DNA from: Acutalibacter sp. 1XD8-33
Lineage (GTDB): Bacteria; Bacillota; Clostridia; Oscillospirales; Acutalibacteraceae
Direction: 5' to 3'
DNA: 46,951 bases
Assembly: GCF_003612555.1 (NCBI RefSeq)
Contig: NZ_RAZF01000022.1
Location: 1 to 46,951 of the forward strand
In this document: piece by piece, positions 23,536 through 32,481 of the stretch
Layout: the number at the start of each line of letters is the position of its first letter
Position numbering within the stretch: position 1 is the first letter of the stretch
Made by a program: the position numbers and the translations under genes
The notes under the pieces: model-generated
Told to the model about the DNA's origin: nothing
Database searches by the model: none
What the model saw: the letters and a program-made list of their open reading frames with translations, nothing else

Positions 23536-24750
23536 ATGTTACCCAAACAAGAGGTCGTAGCCATGCTGCTTGCGGGCGGCCAGGGCAGCCGCTTGGGCGT
23601 ATTGACAAAGGATATCGCCAAGCCTGCGGTGCCCTTCGGAGGAAAGTACCGCATTATTGACTTTCCCCTTTCCAACTGCGTGAATTCCGGAATTGAGACG
23701 GTGGGCGTGCTCACCCAGTATCAGCCCCTGGAGCTGAACGAGTACATCGGTTCCGGCCAGCCCTGGGACCTGGACAATATGAACGCGGGCGTTCATGTGC
23801 TCTCTCCCTATGAGAAGCGGAAAAAGACAGACTGGTATAAGGGCACCGCCAACGCCATCACCCAGAATATTCCCTTTATCGAGAGATACAACCCGGAATA
23901 TGTGCTGGTGCTTTCCGGCGACCATATCTATAAAATGGACTACTCTAAGATGATCGCTTTCCATAAGGAGAAGGACGCCGCCGTTACCATTGCCGTGCAG
24001 CAGGTGCCCATGGCCGAGGCCAGCCGGTTTGGAATTCTGAACACCAATGACGATGACTCCATCTACGAATTCGACGAGAAGCCCAAGAAGCCCAAGAACG
24101 ATCTGGCCAATATGGGCATCTATGTGTTTACCTGGGAAAAGCTGCGCAAGTTCCTTTTGGCCGACGAGGAGGACCCCAAGAGCTCCAATGACTTTGGCAA
24201 AAATGTTCTGCCCGCCATGCTGAATTCCGGAGAGAAGATGTTCGCCTATCGCTTTGAGGGCTACTGGAAGGACGTGGGCACCATCGACAGCCTGTGGGAG
24301 TCCAATATGGACCTGCTGGACCCCAACGTCCCCCTGGACCTGAGCGATCCCGACTGGCGCATCTATTCCCGCAATCCCGTGATGCCGCCCCACTATATTG
24401 CCAAGGGCGCCCATGTGCAGAATTCCACCATTGCCGAGGGATGCAACGTGTACGGCGACCTGGAATTCTCCATCCTCTTTGCCGGCGTGTACGTAGCTCC
24501 CAGCGCGGAGGTCCATTCCTCCATCATCATGCCCGGCGCCCGCATTGAAGAGGGCGCCCGGGTGCAGTATGCCATCGTGGCGGAAAACGCCGTGGTGGGC
24601 GCGGGAGCGGTGATCGGCCAGCGGCCCGAAAATGTGGAAAACAAGGATGAATGGGGCGTGGCGGTGGTCGGCCCCGGCTGCAAGGTTCCCCCGGGCGGCA
24701 GCGTGGCTCCCAAGGAGATGCTGGACGCCGAGGATGTGGGGAAAAACTGA
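23536..24750 (+). CDS. glgC: Glucose-1-phosphate adenylyltransferase
   Basis: This 404-aa enzyme makes ADP-glucose from glucose-1-phosphate and ATP, the committed step of glycogen synthesis. The pyrophosphorylase loop [11 protein letters not shown] and the lysine of [15 protein letters not shown] are intact. [21 protein letters not shown] and [15 protein letters not shown] are the substrate-binding regions. The C-terminal quarter is a left-handed beta-helix with hexapeptide-like repeats. The start follows TTAGGAGG. The 286-bp gap after glgB contains no gene; it has a GCGCGCGCG-rich stretch at 23250. Confidence 0.95.
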   Translation: MLPKQEVVAMLLAGGQGSRLGVLTKDIAKPAVPFGGKYRIIDFPLSNCVNSGIETVGVLTQYQPLELNEYIGSGQPWDLDNMNAGVHVLSPYEKRKKTDWYKGTANAITQNIPFIERYNPEYVLVLSGDHIYKMDYSKMIAFHKEKDAAVTIAVQQVPMAEASRFGILNTNDDDSIYEFDEKPKKPKNDLANMGIYVFTWEKLRKFLLADEEDPKSSNDFGKNVLPAMLNSGEKMFAYRFEGYWKDVGTIDSLWESNMDLLDPNVPLDLSDPDWRIYSRNPVMPPHYIAKGAHVQNSTIAEGCNVYGDLEFSILFAGVYVAPSAEVHSSIIMPGARIEEGARVQYAIVAENAVVGAGAVIGQRPENVENKDEWGVAVVGPGCKVPPGGSVAPKEMLDAEDVGKN

Positions 24751-24826
24751 AAGTGGTGTACCCCAAGAACCTGCATTTATAGGCGAAATTGCCGGATGAG
24801 CGAGGATTCTTTGCGCCATTCTAGGC

Positions 24827-24866
24827 AAATTTGTGCAGATATACTAGCTGTATGGCAAACAAATTT
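24827..24866. promoter_or_regulatory. Inverted repeat between glgC and glgD
   Basis: AAATTTGT (24827-24834) and ACAAATTT (24859-24866) are perfect arms 24 bases apart, with GATATAC/GTAT inside. It may be an operator or RNA hairpin in the 212-bp glgC-glgD gap; evidence is only the symmetry. Confidence 0.35.
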
Positions 24867-24962
24867 AACAACGAATGGGGCGAAAAAGACCGTTCAGACG
24901 GTACGTGCAGGTTGTGAATACAGGTTCAATAAATTAACCCAAATGAAAGGGAGCTGGTCTAT

Positions 24963-26078
24963 ATGATGCGCGGCAATGATGTAATCGGCATCCTCTTTGC
25001 CTATGTGCACGAGGAGCGTGTAAGAGAACTGACGGAAAATCGGGTGATGGCCTCTATCCCCTATGGCGGGCGCTACCGCCTGGTGGATTTCGCCCTCTCT
25101 AATCTGGTGAATTCCGGCGTCAACAAGGTGGGCGTGATTACGGAAGAGAACTACCAGTCTTTGATGGACCATCTGGGCTCCGGCAAGACCTGGAACCTGT
25201 CCCGCAAGAGAGAGGGGCTGTATCTGCTGCCGCCCTTTGGCGCGGAAACTGCCCGTACCGACGGCATGGTGTCTAGTCTGGCATCCATCCACCGGTTTTT
25301 GAAGAATTCAAAGGAAGAGTATGTGCTTATTTCCAACTGCGACACCGTCTCCAACATTGACTATCGGGACGTGTTCCGCTTCCATACAGAGAAGAACGCG
25401 GACATTACGATTATCTACCGCCACGGCACTTCTCCCGACACGGACAAAAATGTGGTGTACACCGTGGACCCGGAGGGCTTTGTGCGGGACATGCTGATTA
25501 AGCGGGGCAGCGACACCAACTGCAACTACGGCTTTGGAAAGTGCATCATGCGCCGCCAGAAGCTGATAGACATGGTGGAGGACTGCATGAGCCGCAACCT
25601 GTACGATTTCGACCGGGATCTGGTGCAGCGCAACCTGAAGGAGCTGAAGGTATACGCCTATGAGTGCACCAGCGCCGCCTATACGATTACGTCTTTCAAA
25701 GACTATTTCGACGCCAATATGGCCCTGATGGACCCCAAGATCCGCGGCCAGCTGTTCCCCCAGGACCGTCCTGTCTATACCAAGGTGCGGGACGATATGC
25801 CCGCCAAATACGGCCTGGGTTCCTCTGTGAGCAATTCTATTGTAGCCGACGGTTGCGTGATCGACGGCGAGGTGGAAAACTGCGTTCTGTTCCGAGGCGT
25901 CAAGGTGAAGAAGGGCGCCAAGCTGAAGAACTGCGTGATTATGCAGGACTGCGTCATCGGCGAGGGAACAAAGCTGGACTATGTGGTGGCGGACAAGGAT
26001 GTGGAGTTTGAGATGAACCGCACCATGGCTGGCTACCAGAGCTATCCGGTCTATGTGAGCAAGGGCAGCAAGGTATAA
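24963..26078 (+). CDS. glgD: GlgD, ADP-glucose pyrophosphorylase regulatory subunit
   Basis: This 371-aa GlgC paralogue is the non-catalytic partner found in Firmicutes. It keeps the fold (YGGRYRLVDFALSNLVNSG, a left-handed beta-helix C-terminus) but lacks the GGxGxRL pyrophosphorylase loop: the N-terminus reads VIGILFAYVHEERVREL. In known systems GlgD stimulates GlgC in a hetero-oligomer. The start has AAAGGGAGC upstream; ATG 24966 is an equal alternative. The gene lies between glgC and glgA, the classic order. Confidence 0.95.
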   Translation: MMRGNDVIGILFAYVHEERVRELTENRVMASIPYGGRYRLVDFALSNLVNSGVNKVGVITEENYQSLMDHLGSGKTWNLSRKREGLYLLPPFGAETARTDGMVSSLASIHRFLKNSKEEYVLISNCDTVSNIDYRDVFRFHTEKNADITIIYRHGTSPDTDKNVVYTVDPEGFVRDMLIKRGSDTNCNYGFGKCIMRRQKLIDMVEDCMSRNLYDFDRDLVQRNLKELKVYAYECTSAAYTITSFKDYFDANMALMDPKIRGQLFPQDRPVYTKVRDDMPAKYGLGSSVSNSIVADGCVIDGEVENCVLFRGVKVKKGAKLKNCVIMQDCVIGEGTKLDYVVADKDVEFEMNRTMAGYQSYPVYVSKGSKV

Positions 26079-26117
26079 GAACCTCTTTTCGAGGCAGATA
26101 CAGAAAGGAAAACTATC

Positions 26118-27545
26118 ATGAAGATTTTGTACTGTGCCAGCGAAGCGCTTCCGTTTTCCGCCACCGGCGGCCTGGCGGATGTGTCCGGATCTTTGCCACA
26201 GGCCCTGCGCGCCCGCATGGTGGGGTGCCGGGTTGTCATCCCCCTGTATGACAACGTGTCCCAGGAGCTGCGGGATCAGATGAAGTTTATCACCAGCATT
26301 TCGGTGCCGGTGGCTTGGCGGAGACAGTATTGCGGAATTTTCGAGGCGAAGATCGGCAGCGTGACCTATTACCTCATCGACAACCAGTATTACTTTAAGC
26401 GGGGCAGCCTGTACGGCCACTTCGACGACGCGGAGCGGTTTGCCTTCTTCTCCCGGGCGATTCTGGAGATGCTGCCCTATATCGACTATAAACCGGATGT
26501 GATTCACGCCAACGACTGGCAGTGCGCGTTGGTTCCGGTTTATTACCGGCTCTTCTATGCCAACAACGAGTGGTATTCCGGGATCAAGACCCTCTTCACT
26601 ATCCACAATATCCAGTATCAGGGCCAGTATGGCAAGGATATTCTGGAGGACGTGTTCGGCATCCCGTCCTATGAGAGCCAGCTCTTGGAGTTCAACAAGG
26701 ACGTGAATCTGATGAAAGGCGCCATCGAGTGCGCCAACTGGGTCTCTACTGTGAGCCCCACCTATGCCCAGGAGATTCTGGACCCCTGGTTCTCTCACAA
26801 GCTGGACCCCATTCTGCGGGAGCGCTCCTGGAAGCTGTCCGGCATTTTGAACGGCATCGACACGGTGAACTATGACCCGGAGACAGATAAGGACCTCTTT
26901 GCCAATTATAGCAAGGCGGACAAGGCCGGCAAAGCTGTGAATAAGCAGAAGCTCCAGGAGCGGCTGTGCATCGAGGTGGACCCGGACGTGCCGGTGGTCG
27001 GCATGGTGACTCGTCTGGTGTCCCACAAAGGCCTGGATCTGGTGAAAGAGGCGGTAGACAATGTGATGGAGTATTCCAACGCTCAGATTGTCATTTTGGG
27101 AAGCGGCGATTTGGAGTATGAAAATTACTTTAAGTGGATGCAGGAGAAGTATCCCGGCCGGTTTGTGCTGTGCCTGGGCTTTGTGCCCGAGCTGTCCCGG
27201 AAAATCTACGCCGGGGCGGATATCTTCCTGATGCCCAGCAAGTCCGAGCCCTGCGGCCTGTCCCAGATGATCGCCCTGCGGTATGGCACCATTCCGGTGG
27301 TGCGGGAAACCGGCGGACTGAAGGATTCCATCACAGACAGCGGCGACGGTCAGGGCAACGGATTCACCTTTATGACCTATAACACGGGAGATATGCTCCA
27401 CAGCCTGCACCGGGCCATTTACGCCTACAACTCTGATAAAAAGGGCTGGGGCGTGCTGGTAGACCGGGCCATGGAGTGCGACAACAGCTGGGGCAAATCG
27501 GCCGGCGAGTATATCAAGCTCTATAAGCAGATTATGGAGAACTGA
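26118..27545 (+). CDS. glgA: Glycogen synthase (ADP-glucose, GT5)
   Basis: This 475-aa GT-B enzyme extends alpha-1,4 glucan chains from ADP-glucose. The N-terminal domain begins MKILYCASEALPFSATGGLADV, described in parts: MKILYCASEA, then ATGGLADV. In most GlgA proteins the latter is KTGGLADV, and the lysine contacts the sugar nucleotide; here it is alanine. VIHANDWQ and TIHNIQYQG are normal. The C-terminal motif KSEPCGLSQM with VRETGGLKDS is intact. The start has AAAGGAAAA upstream. It is the last gene of the operon before a strong terminator. Confidence 0.93.
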   Translation: MKILYCASEALPFSATGGLADVSGSLPQALRARMVGCRVVIPLYDNVSQELRDQMKFITSISVPVAWRRQYCGIFEAKIGSVTYYLIDNQYYFKRGSLYGHFDDAERFAFFSRAILEMLPYIDYKPDVIHANDWQCALVPVYYRLFYANNEWYSGIKTLFTIHNIQYQGQYGKDILEDVFGIPSYESQLLEFNKDVNLMKGAIECANWVSTVSPTYAQEILDPWFSHKLDPILRERSWKLSGILNGIDTVNYDPETDKDLFANYSKADKAGKAVNKQKLQERLCIEVDPDVPVVGMVTRLVSHKGLDLVKEAVDNVMEYSNAQIVILGSGDLEYENYFKWMQEKYPGRFVLCLGFVPELSRKIYAGADIFLMPSKSEPCGLSQMIALRYGTIPVVRETGGLKDSITDSGDGQGNGFTFMTYNTGDMLHSLHRAIYAYNSDKKGWGVLVDRAMECDNSWGKSAGEYIKLYKQIMEN

Positions 27546-27628
27546 GAAAAAGCATGCCGGCGGCCAGCTGAACGGGATGCGAAAAACCCGCCGTTTTTGA
27601 ACCGTGCTAACTGTAATGAATAGAAAGA

Positions 27629-27671
27629 GGGAACCGGCTGATTTCAGAATGAGTCAGCCGGTTCCCTTTTT
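27629..27671 (+). terminator. Terminator of the glycogen operon
   Basis: A perfect 13-bp stem GGGAACCGGCTGA/TCAGCCGGTTCCC (27629-27641 with 27654-27666) is followed by TTTTT. The short gap to the convergent gene at 27724 holds nothing else. Confidence 0.92.
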
Positions 27672-27723
27672 GCTGTGTTGATTTTTCTGATGATGCCCGT
27701 CCACGGGCGAAGAACGCTGCCCC

Positions 27724-28149
27724 TTACTCCTGGGGAGGCTCCTCGTGGTTCTCAGGCGCTTCAGGCTGAGGTTCGGCGGCCGCCTCTTCTACAACCAGTT
27801 TTGCGCCGCAACAGCTACAGAAAGTGTCGGTGTTGCTGCACTGTTTGCCGCAGGAGGGACAGGCCAGCTTGTTCTGCTTGTCGTTCAGCTCCTTGGCAAT
27901 GGCGGCGGCCTGGGCCTTCAGCTCGTCAATTTCCGTGATCTTTCCAAAGGCCTCCGGGTCGGCTACCAGAGAGCTGCGGCAGTTCTCGTATACATACTGG
28001 CCAAGAGCCTCGTAACGCTTGGTAATTTCCGCGTTTACTTCCGCCGCGCCGATGCGCAGCTTGGAAACGTCTACCAACTGGCCGGCTTTGCGGCCTACAG
28101 CTTCCGCAGCGGATTTCGCGTTGACAACTACATCGTCGAAAATGCCCAT
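27724..28149 (-). CDS. Zinc-ribbon domain protein
   Basis: This 141-aa protein has an N-terminal helical part (about 1-90, DDVVVNAKSAAEAVGRK, likely coiled coil in EIDELKAQAAAIAKEL). A four-cysteine zinc ribbon follows (CPSCGKQCSNTDTFCSCCG) and then an acidic Pro/Glu tail. Similar small proteins are common in Oscillospiraceae and Lachnospiraceae. Function is unknown. ATG 28149 has AGGAGG eight bases upstream and its own promoter at 28228-28200. Confidence 0.85.
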   Translation of the reverse strand: MGIFDDVVVNAKSAAEAVGRKAGQLVDVSKLRIGAAEVNAEITKRYEALGQYVYENCRSSLVADPEAFGKITEIDELKAQAAAIAKELNDKQNKLACPSCGKQCSNTDTFCSCCGAKLVVEEAAAEPQPEAPENHEEPPQE

Positions 28150-28199
28150 GTTAAGTCCTCCTTTTTATGTTTCGAGGGAATTTCCCTCTGGCTGTTTTT

Positions 28200-28228
28200 A
28201 TTATAGCAAGTGCGCAAGGGAAAGTAAA
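28200..28228 (-). promoter_or_regulatory. Promoter of the zinc-ribbon gene
   Basis: On the minus strand, -35 TTTACT (28228-28223), a 17-bp spacer and -10 TATAAT (28205-28200). Confidence 0.75.
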
Positions 28229-28276
28229 GCGGAATTCTCTTTCGAAATGTTTAAGAATTCTTTAAATTCCAGGTTC

Positions 28277-29230
28277 TTAGTCTTTCCCGCCTAAAAATTC
28301 CCGCAGCATAGAATTCTTGGGGACCAGGTCCGGGCTGACCGGCTCAAAACGCATCAGCCGGGACTCCAGGTCCCGGGCCTTCTTATAGTGCAGGCTGTCG
28401 GCGGCAATGGCCCGCAGCAAGGGGATGGCCACTGTGCGCAGAACGCAGGGCTCATAGATATGGATGGAGTTCACCGTGTAGTCGGCGCTGATGCGGTAGG
28501 GGCGGATGTAACGGTTCTCCCCCTCCACCACCTGGGGCCACATGGCCAGGGTATTTTCGGCGGGAGAATTGCGGAACTGGATGTCCCGGACGATTCGCCG
28601 CACCAGCCGAAGGTCCCAGGGAGAGATCACCTCCCCGTTCACGTCCTTGATCTGCTGCTTCACGCTCACATAGAGGGTCATGCAGGCGTCCTCGGGCAGG
28701 TCCCTGGTGAACACCGGGTTCAGGCCGTGGATGCCCTCCACAATGGCGATGTCCTCCTGGGAGAGCTTGTATTCCCTGTCCGGGCCGTCCGGGCGGCCCA
28801 GGGTGAAGCTGTACTGGGGCACAGTGAACTCCCCGGAGCCCACCACGCTCTGGAGGGTTTGGCGGATCCGGTCCCCGTCCAGGGCGGCCACGGTCTCGTA
28901 GTCGAAGCTGCCGTCAGGCAGGCGGGGGGCCCGGTCTCGGCCCAGATAGAAGTCATCCAGGGAGATAATCACCGCCCGCACGCCAAAGTCTCCCAGATAG
29001 TCCCGCAGCAGGTGGGCGGTGGTGGTTTTGCCGCTGCTGCTGGGGCCGGAGAGCATGACGATCCGTACCGGCGAAGGGCGTTCTGTGATGTTCCGGGCGA
29101 TGTTCCGCAGATGCTCCCGGTATGAGCCCTCCACCTCCTGGATCATCCGGGCGGGATGGCTGATGGCCGCGTCGTTGATCTGTTCCAGATGGTTGATGTA
29201 CTTAATGTAGCCGCTGGCAAAATTGCTCAT
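28277..29230 (-). CDS. Uridine kinase-like nucleoside kinase
   Basis: This 317-aa P-loop kinase of the uridine/phosphoribulokinase group has Walker A GPSSSGKTTTA at about 60-70, an acidic site in ISLDDFYLGR and a lid/Walker B-like IAIVEGIHGLNP. Relatives often carry an N-terminal TGS/threonyl-tRNA-synthetase-like domain; this one lacks it and starts with a short helical segment. The substrate is presumably a nucleoside. The start codon overlaps the end of hemZ by 29 bases, so the two are probably translated from one mRNA. I see no obvious defect. Confidence 0.88.
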   Translation of the reverse strand: MSNFASGYIKYINHLEQINDAAISHPARMIQEVEGSYREHLRNIARNITERPSPVRIVMLSGPSSSGKTTTAHLLRDYLGDFGVRAVIISLDDFYLGRDRAPRLPDGSFDYETVAALDGDRIRQTLQSVVGSGEFTVPQYSFTLGRPDGPDREYKLSQEDIAIVEGIHGLNPVFTRDLPEDACMTLYVSVKQQIKDVNGEVISPWDLRLVRRIVRDIQFRNSPAENTLAMWPQVVEGENRYIRPYRISADYTVNSIHIYEPCVLRTVAIPLLRAIAADSLHYKKARDLESRLMRFEPVSPDLVPKNSMLREFLGGKD

Positions 29231-30677
29231 AGATTTCTTTCACCTGGTCCTTTCTCTCCAAAATTTCTTGATGGCGGGAGATGTATTCAAAGGGAAATTT
29301 AAAGTTGAACACCCGTTTCAGATTGCTGGAATAGGGATCCTTGAGTTTGCTGGTCCCGCCCGCGCCGCAGGCGATAACAGAGCCGCTCTCGTCCATGGTG
29401 TAGATATTATAGCGGCAGACGCACCCGGGTTTTGCCCAGCCGGTATTCTCCAGGTTTCCGGCCATGCGGGTCTGGCGGTAGAGATAATAGGGCTCGAAGC
29501 CCGCCCCGGTCAGGCGGCGGATGGAGTGGTCCACCATGGCGGCGGTTTCCCGGGGGCGCTTGTGCAGGCTGAGGTCAGCCTCTTCGGTGACCATAGCGGC
29601 ACTGCGCTTCAGGGCTAGGGAGTGAACCGTAACGCTGGAGGGCCCCAGGCCCAGCACCCGGTCCAAGGTCTCCTGGAAGCCCGGAAAATCGTCTCCCGGC
29701 AGGCCCACGATCAGATCCGCGTTGATGTCCTCAAAGCCCAGGCTCTGGGCCAGGGCGAAGGCCTCCTCCACGTCCCGGGCGGTGTGGCGGCGGCCGATGT
29801 TTTCCAGCACCCGGTCGGACATGGTCTGGGGGTTGATGCTGATCCGGGTGACCCCCGCGTCCTTCAGCGCCAGGAGTTTTTCCGGGGTAATGGAGTCCGG
29901 CCTGCCCGCCTCCACAGTGAACTCCCGGCAACGGCCGAAGGAGAAGAGGGAGGTGATCTTCCCGCACAAGGCCTCCAGCTGTTCAGGGGAAAGAGTGGTG
30001 GGCGTGCCGCCGCCCACATAGACGGAAACCAGCTCCAGGTCCAGTTCCTCCGCGATCTGGGCGGTGCGCTCCAGCTCCTGGTGGAGCAGCCGGAGATAGG
30101 GCTCCACCAGCTTTTTGGCGTTCTGCATGTCCTGGGAGATGAAGGAGCAATAGGCGCAGCGGGTGGGACAGAAGGGGATCCCCACATAGAGGCTGAAGCT
30201 CTGGGGAGACAGGCAGTCCACCGCCTCTTTTTGGGCAGAGAGCACCCGCTTCGCCAGGTCCACGCGGGCGGGGCTTACCAGCCATTTGGATTGGTAGTCC
30301 TCTGCCCCGGACTCAAACCCCAACCGCTCCACATGCTGCCGCAGGAGCTTCACCGGGTGCACGCCGGTGAGCATTCCCCAGGCAGGGGAAATTCCGGTCA
30401 GTCCAGAGAGAACCTCGTATAACAGGCGGGTTAGAGGATACTCGGCCAGCTCGGGGGAGGTCGTTTGACGCTCCGCCACATCCCGCCCGTCGCTGGCCCG
30501 GACCGTATAGCACCAGCCGCCGGAGGGCTCCTGAACCACCCGCGTCTCGGCCCAGGACTCGCCTGGCGCGGGCTCTTCGGGCTCCTCGGGCACCCGCACG
30601 GGGCTATAGGGGAAGAACACCCGGCACAGGTTTTCGCACTCAAAGCGGAAGCTGTGACCGGTCAGCGTGAGAAGCAT
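29202..30677 (-). CDS. hemZ: Oxygen-independent coproporphyrinogen dehydrogenase
   Basis: This 491-aa radical SAM protein is of the HemZ branch of the HemN/HemW group. An N-terminal region of about 165 residues precedes the radical SAM core; the cluster motif is FCPTRCAYCSF. VYVGGGTPTTLSPEQL and EAGRPDSI follow, both usual in HemN-like proteins. The C-terminal part carries the HemZ patterns NTGWAKPG and MDESGSVIACGAGGTSK. The enzyme is expected to convert coproporphyrinogen III to protoporphyrinogen, though some family members may act differently. ATG 30677 with AAAGGGGTG upstream is preferred over GTG 30686. In relatives hemZ lies near rel and recJ, as here. Confidence 0.92.
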   Translation of the reverse strand: MLLTLTGHSFRFECENLCRVFFPYSPVRVPEEPEEPAPGESWAETRVVQEPSGGWCYTVRASDGRDVAERQTTSPELAEYPLTRLLYEVLSGLTGISPAWGMLTGVHPVKLLRQHVERLGFESGAEDYQSKWLVSPARVDLAKRVLSAQKEAVDCLSPQSFSLYVGIPFCPTRCAYCSFISQDMQNAKKLVEPYLRLLHQELERTAQIAEELDLELVSVYVGGGTPTTLSPEQLEALCGKITSLFSFGRCREFTVEAGRPDSITPEKLLALKDAGVTRISINPQTMSDRVLENIGRRHTARDVEEAFALAQSLGFEDINADLIVGLPGDDFPGFQETLDRVLGLGPSSVTVHSLALKRSAAMVTEEADLSLHKRPRETAAMVDHSIRRLTGAGFEPYYLYRQTRMAGNLENTGWAKPGCVCRYNIYTMDESGSVIACGAGGTSKLKDPYSSNLKRVFNFKFPFEYISRHQEILERKDQVKEIYEQFCQRLH

Positions 30678-30704
30678 GAGAAACACCCCTTTCTCTTAAG
30701 GTCA

Positions 30705-31290
30705 TGGGGTTGTCTCGGCTGCCGCCTCGGTCGGCGACGGGAAATCGCCACCGGCGATTGTCGCCCCCACACCCCACAAACTTTTTTCAAAAAGTTTGAT
30801 CAAAAACTTTTACCCACTCCTCATTTCATTCGTCGTGAAGGTTTTACAGTTTTCGCATAGCCACAACGCATTACGCGGTCCAAGACTTGGCATAGCCAAG
30901 TCTCAGGCGTCTAGGCCCCTGGCGTGGTGTGGGAGAGTTCGCTATGCGAACTCTTGAGCTCCACGGTCTTGCCCTTGACCTTAACACCAGAGAAGCGCAT
31001 TTTTTGAAGTGGTGAATAACAGTTAATCCTCGTTTCACTCGATTAACTGTTGCTTTGCAAAACATCGGCAAGAGGAAACGGAGAGTTCATCTCGCACGGC
31101 GAGATGGATCTCTTTTGCAACTGAGAAAAAAGTTTCCTAGTTCCGGAGAAAGCCAGCTCTGTGTGTATGCGCACTCAGCCCAGCAGAGTTTTGCGAAGCA
31201 AAACGGAAAGATAAACCGAGCTGCGCGAGTGTTTATTTTTTTGACACTACCGCGAAACCCAGCTCTATCCTTTCGCCATGCTTGGCGTCA
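30705..31290. repeat. Composite intergenic repeat, copy d (longest)
   Basis: This 617-bp gap between hemZ and the CPBP gene contains no gene. Modules in order are AATCGCC/GGCGATT; AACTTTTTTCAAAAAGTT; the TCATTTCATTCGTCGTGAAGG phrase; ACTTGGCATAGCCAAGT; GAGTTCGCTATGCGAACTC; AACAGTTAATC/GATTAACTGTT (31017-31052); and GAGATCCATCTCG-type (31081-31112). The last block, 31164-31285, holds CGTTTTGC-type and GATAAAC/GTTTATT hairpins and recurs inverted at 40945-41065. The density of perfect short palindromes is striking. Confidence 0.7.
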
Positions 31291-31294
31291 TGTG

Positions 31295-31948
31295 CTACGC
31301 GCCCATACAAAAAAACATGGAGATCAGATTATACGCCGCGTGGGCCAGGAAGCAGCACAACAGCGACCCGGTGCAGAGATAGAGCAGGCCCAGGACCAGC
31401 CCGCACACCAGGGCGGAGAGGGTTTGCACCAGATTGAAGTGCAGCAGGGCAAACACCCCGGCGGATACCGCCAGCGCCAGAGGCCAGCCCCATGCCTCCC
31501 GCAGCCCACCCAGGAGAATCCCCCGGGTGAGAAGCTCCTCCATGGCCGGGGCCAGAAGGCATACCCGAAGCATCCCTGTCACAGGATGGGCCCGCAGGCC
31601 GGAGAGGCTCTCCTCATAGCCCTGGCTGCTCTGGGGGAACAGCCGGTCCAGCAAAGGGTCCAGGCCTTTGTCCAGCGCCAGAAAGAAGAATCCTGCGCAG
31701 AACAGGGCCAGCGCCGCGCCCCAAAGGCTGAATCCCTCCAACGGCCGGAGGGGAAACCCGCTCCGGCCCAGCAAAAGGACAAAACCCAGAAAGCTAACGG
31801 TTTCCGTCGCCAAACTGAGAATATGCGCCTGGCCGGGAAAGAGCTTCCGCCATACTGCCACGTCCAGAAAGGCGCAGAGCAGCAGGATGCCGAAATAGCC
31901 CCCTGCCCACAAAAACACACCGCCGGGCTTCACATTGACCGAATCCAC
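31295..31948 (-). CDS. CPBP family intramembrane metalloprotease
   Basis: This 217-aa membrane protein has about six hydrophobic helices. The CPBP/Abi (CAAX protease-like) motifs are present in order: APAMEELLTRGILLGGL (EExxxR-type), FALLHFN (motif 2) and LAHAAYN (motif 3). Such proteins are glutamic/metal-dependent membrane endopeptidases, some tied to bacteriocin immunity; the substrate here is unknown. GTG 31948 is chosen because GGGGGTGG lies just upstream and the open frame to 32059 adds an unlikely polar extension. It sits inside the rel-hemZ interval with repeats on both sides, which suggests later insertion. Confidence 0.85.
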   Translation of the reverse strand: MDSVNVKPGGVFLWAGGYFGILLLCAFLDVAVWRKLFPGQAHILSLATETVSFLGFVLLLGRSGFPLRPLEGFSLWGAALALFCAGFFFLALDKGLDPLLDRLFPQSSQGYEESLSGLRAHPVTGMLRVCLLAPAMEELLTRGILLGGLREAWGWPLALAVSAGVFALLHFNLVQTLSALVCGLVLGLLYLCTGSLLCCFLAHAAYNLISMFFCMGA

Positions 31949-32058
31949 AGGACCACCCCCTGGCGTAAAATTTTTCTCCCAATTTGCTTTTATGTTCCCC
32001 TTGAAAATACTCTTGTAACTTCCTCCCTTACAGAACAGTGTATGATGTCTAATTAACA

Positions 32059-32314
32059 CTATATCAAATCAAGTAAATCTGCTGGGTCGAACCCTTGAAG
32101 CGTCGTGCTCAATCTTGCAATCAAAATATTGATAATTTGTTTCTTGGCTTTCACATCCCAACCGGACAACTCCTTCTTAATTCGTTCTTTTCCATTCACC
32201 TTGCTTATTATAATAATCTTCCAGCCTATCCATAAAAAACACAAAAGCCTTTTCAAACGAGTTGCATGGTTGATCTTTCATTTTTTCTAAATCAATAGGT
32301 GTTTTCATCAGCAT
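32059..32314 (-). pseudogene. AT-rich small gene split by a frameshift
   Basis: Two overlapping minus frames together look like one short protein. ATG 32314 has AAGGAG at good spacing and encodes MLMKTPIDLEKMKDQP..., ending at a stop near 32177. The other frame continues ...KERIKKELSGWDVKAKK and IINILIARLSTTLQGF to a stop at 32059. A shift in the TGGAAAAGAAC stretch (about 32187) would join them into about 84 residues. The region is much more AT-rich than its surroundings, a sign of foreign origin. I do not recognise the product. It could be two separate small ORFs instead. Confidence 0.4.
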
Positions 32315-32394
32315 GTTTCTCCTTCGAAAAATAAAATCAATAGTATTACTTCTAAACAAGGAATGTGAATTTGCAAGCGATAGAAGGCCTCCGG

Positions 32395-32480
32395 GTGCAT
32401 ATTCGGCAAGGCCCTCCCCACAAGGGGCCTAATGCCCCTTGACCGCGCTATTTTGCCCATCAATACATGTCAAGCTGGGC
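32395..32480. repeat. Composite intergenic repeat, copy e (fragment)
   Basis: A short remnant with CACAAGGGGCCTAATGCCCCTTG and GACCGCG, matching modules at 4540 and 41360. It abuts the 3' end of rel. Confidence 0.65.
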
Positions 32481-32481
32481 G

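Noticed and set aside
25308-27410. 700-aa open frame on the minus strand across glgD and glgA
   Set aside because: It spans two well-supported genes in opposite orientation; composition is that of a mirror frame and no domain is recognisable.
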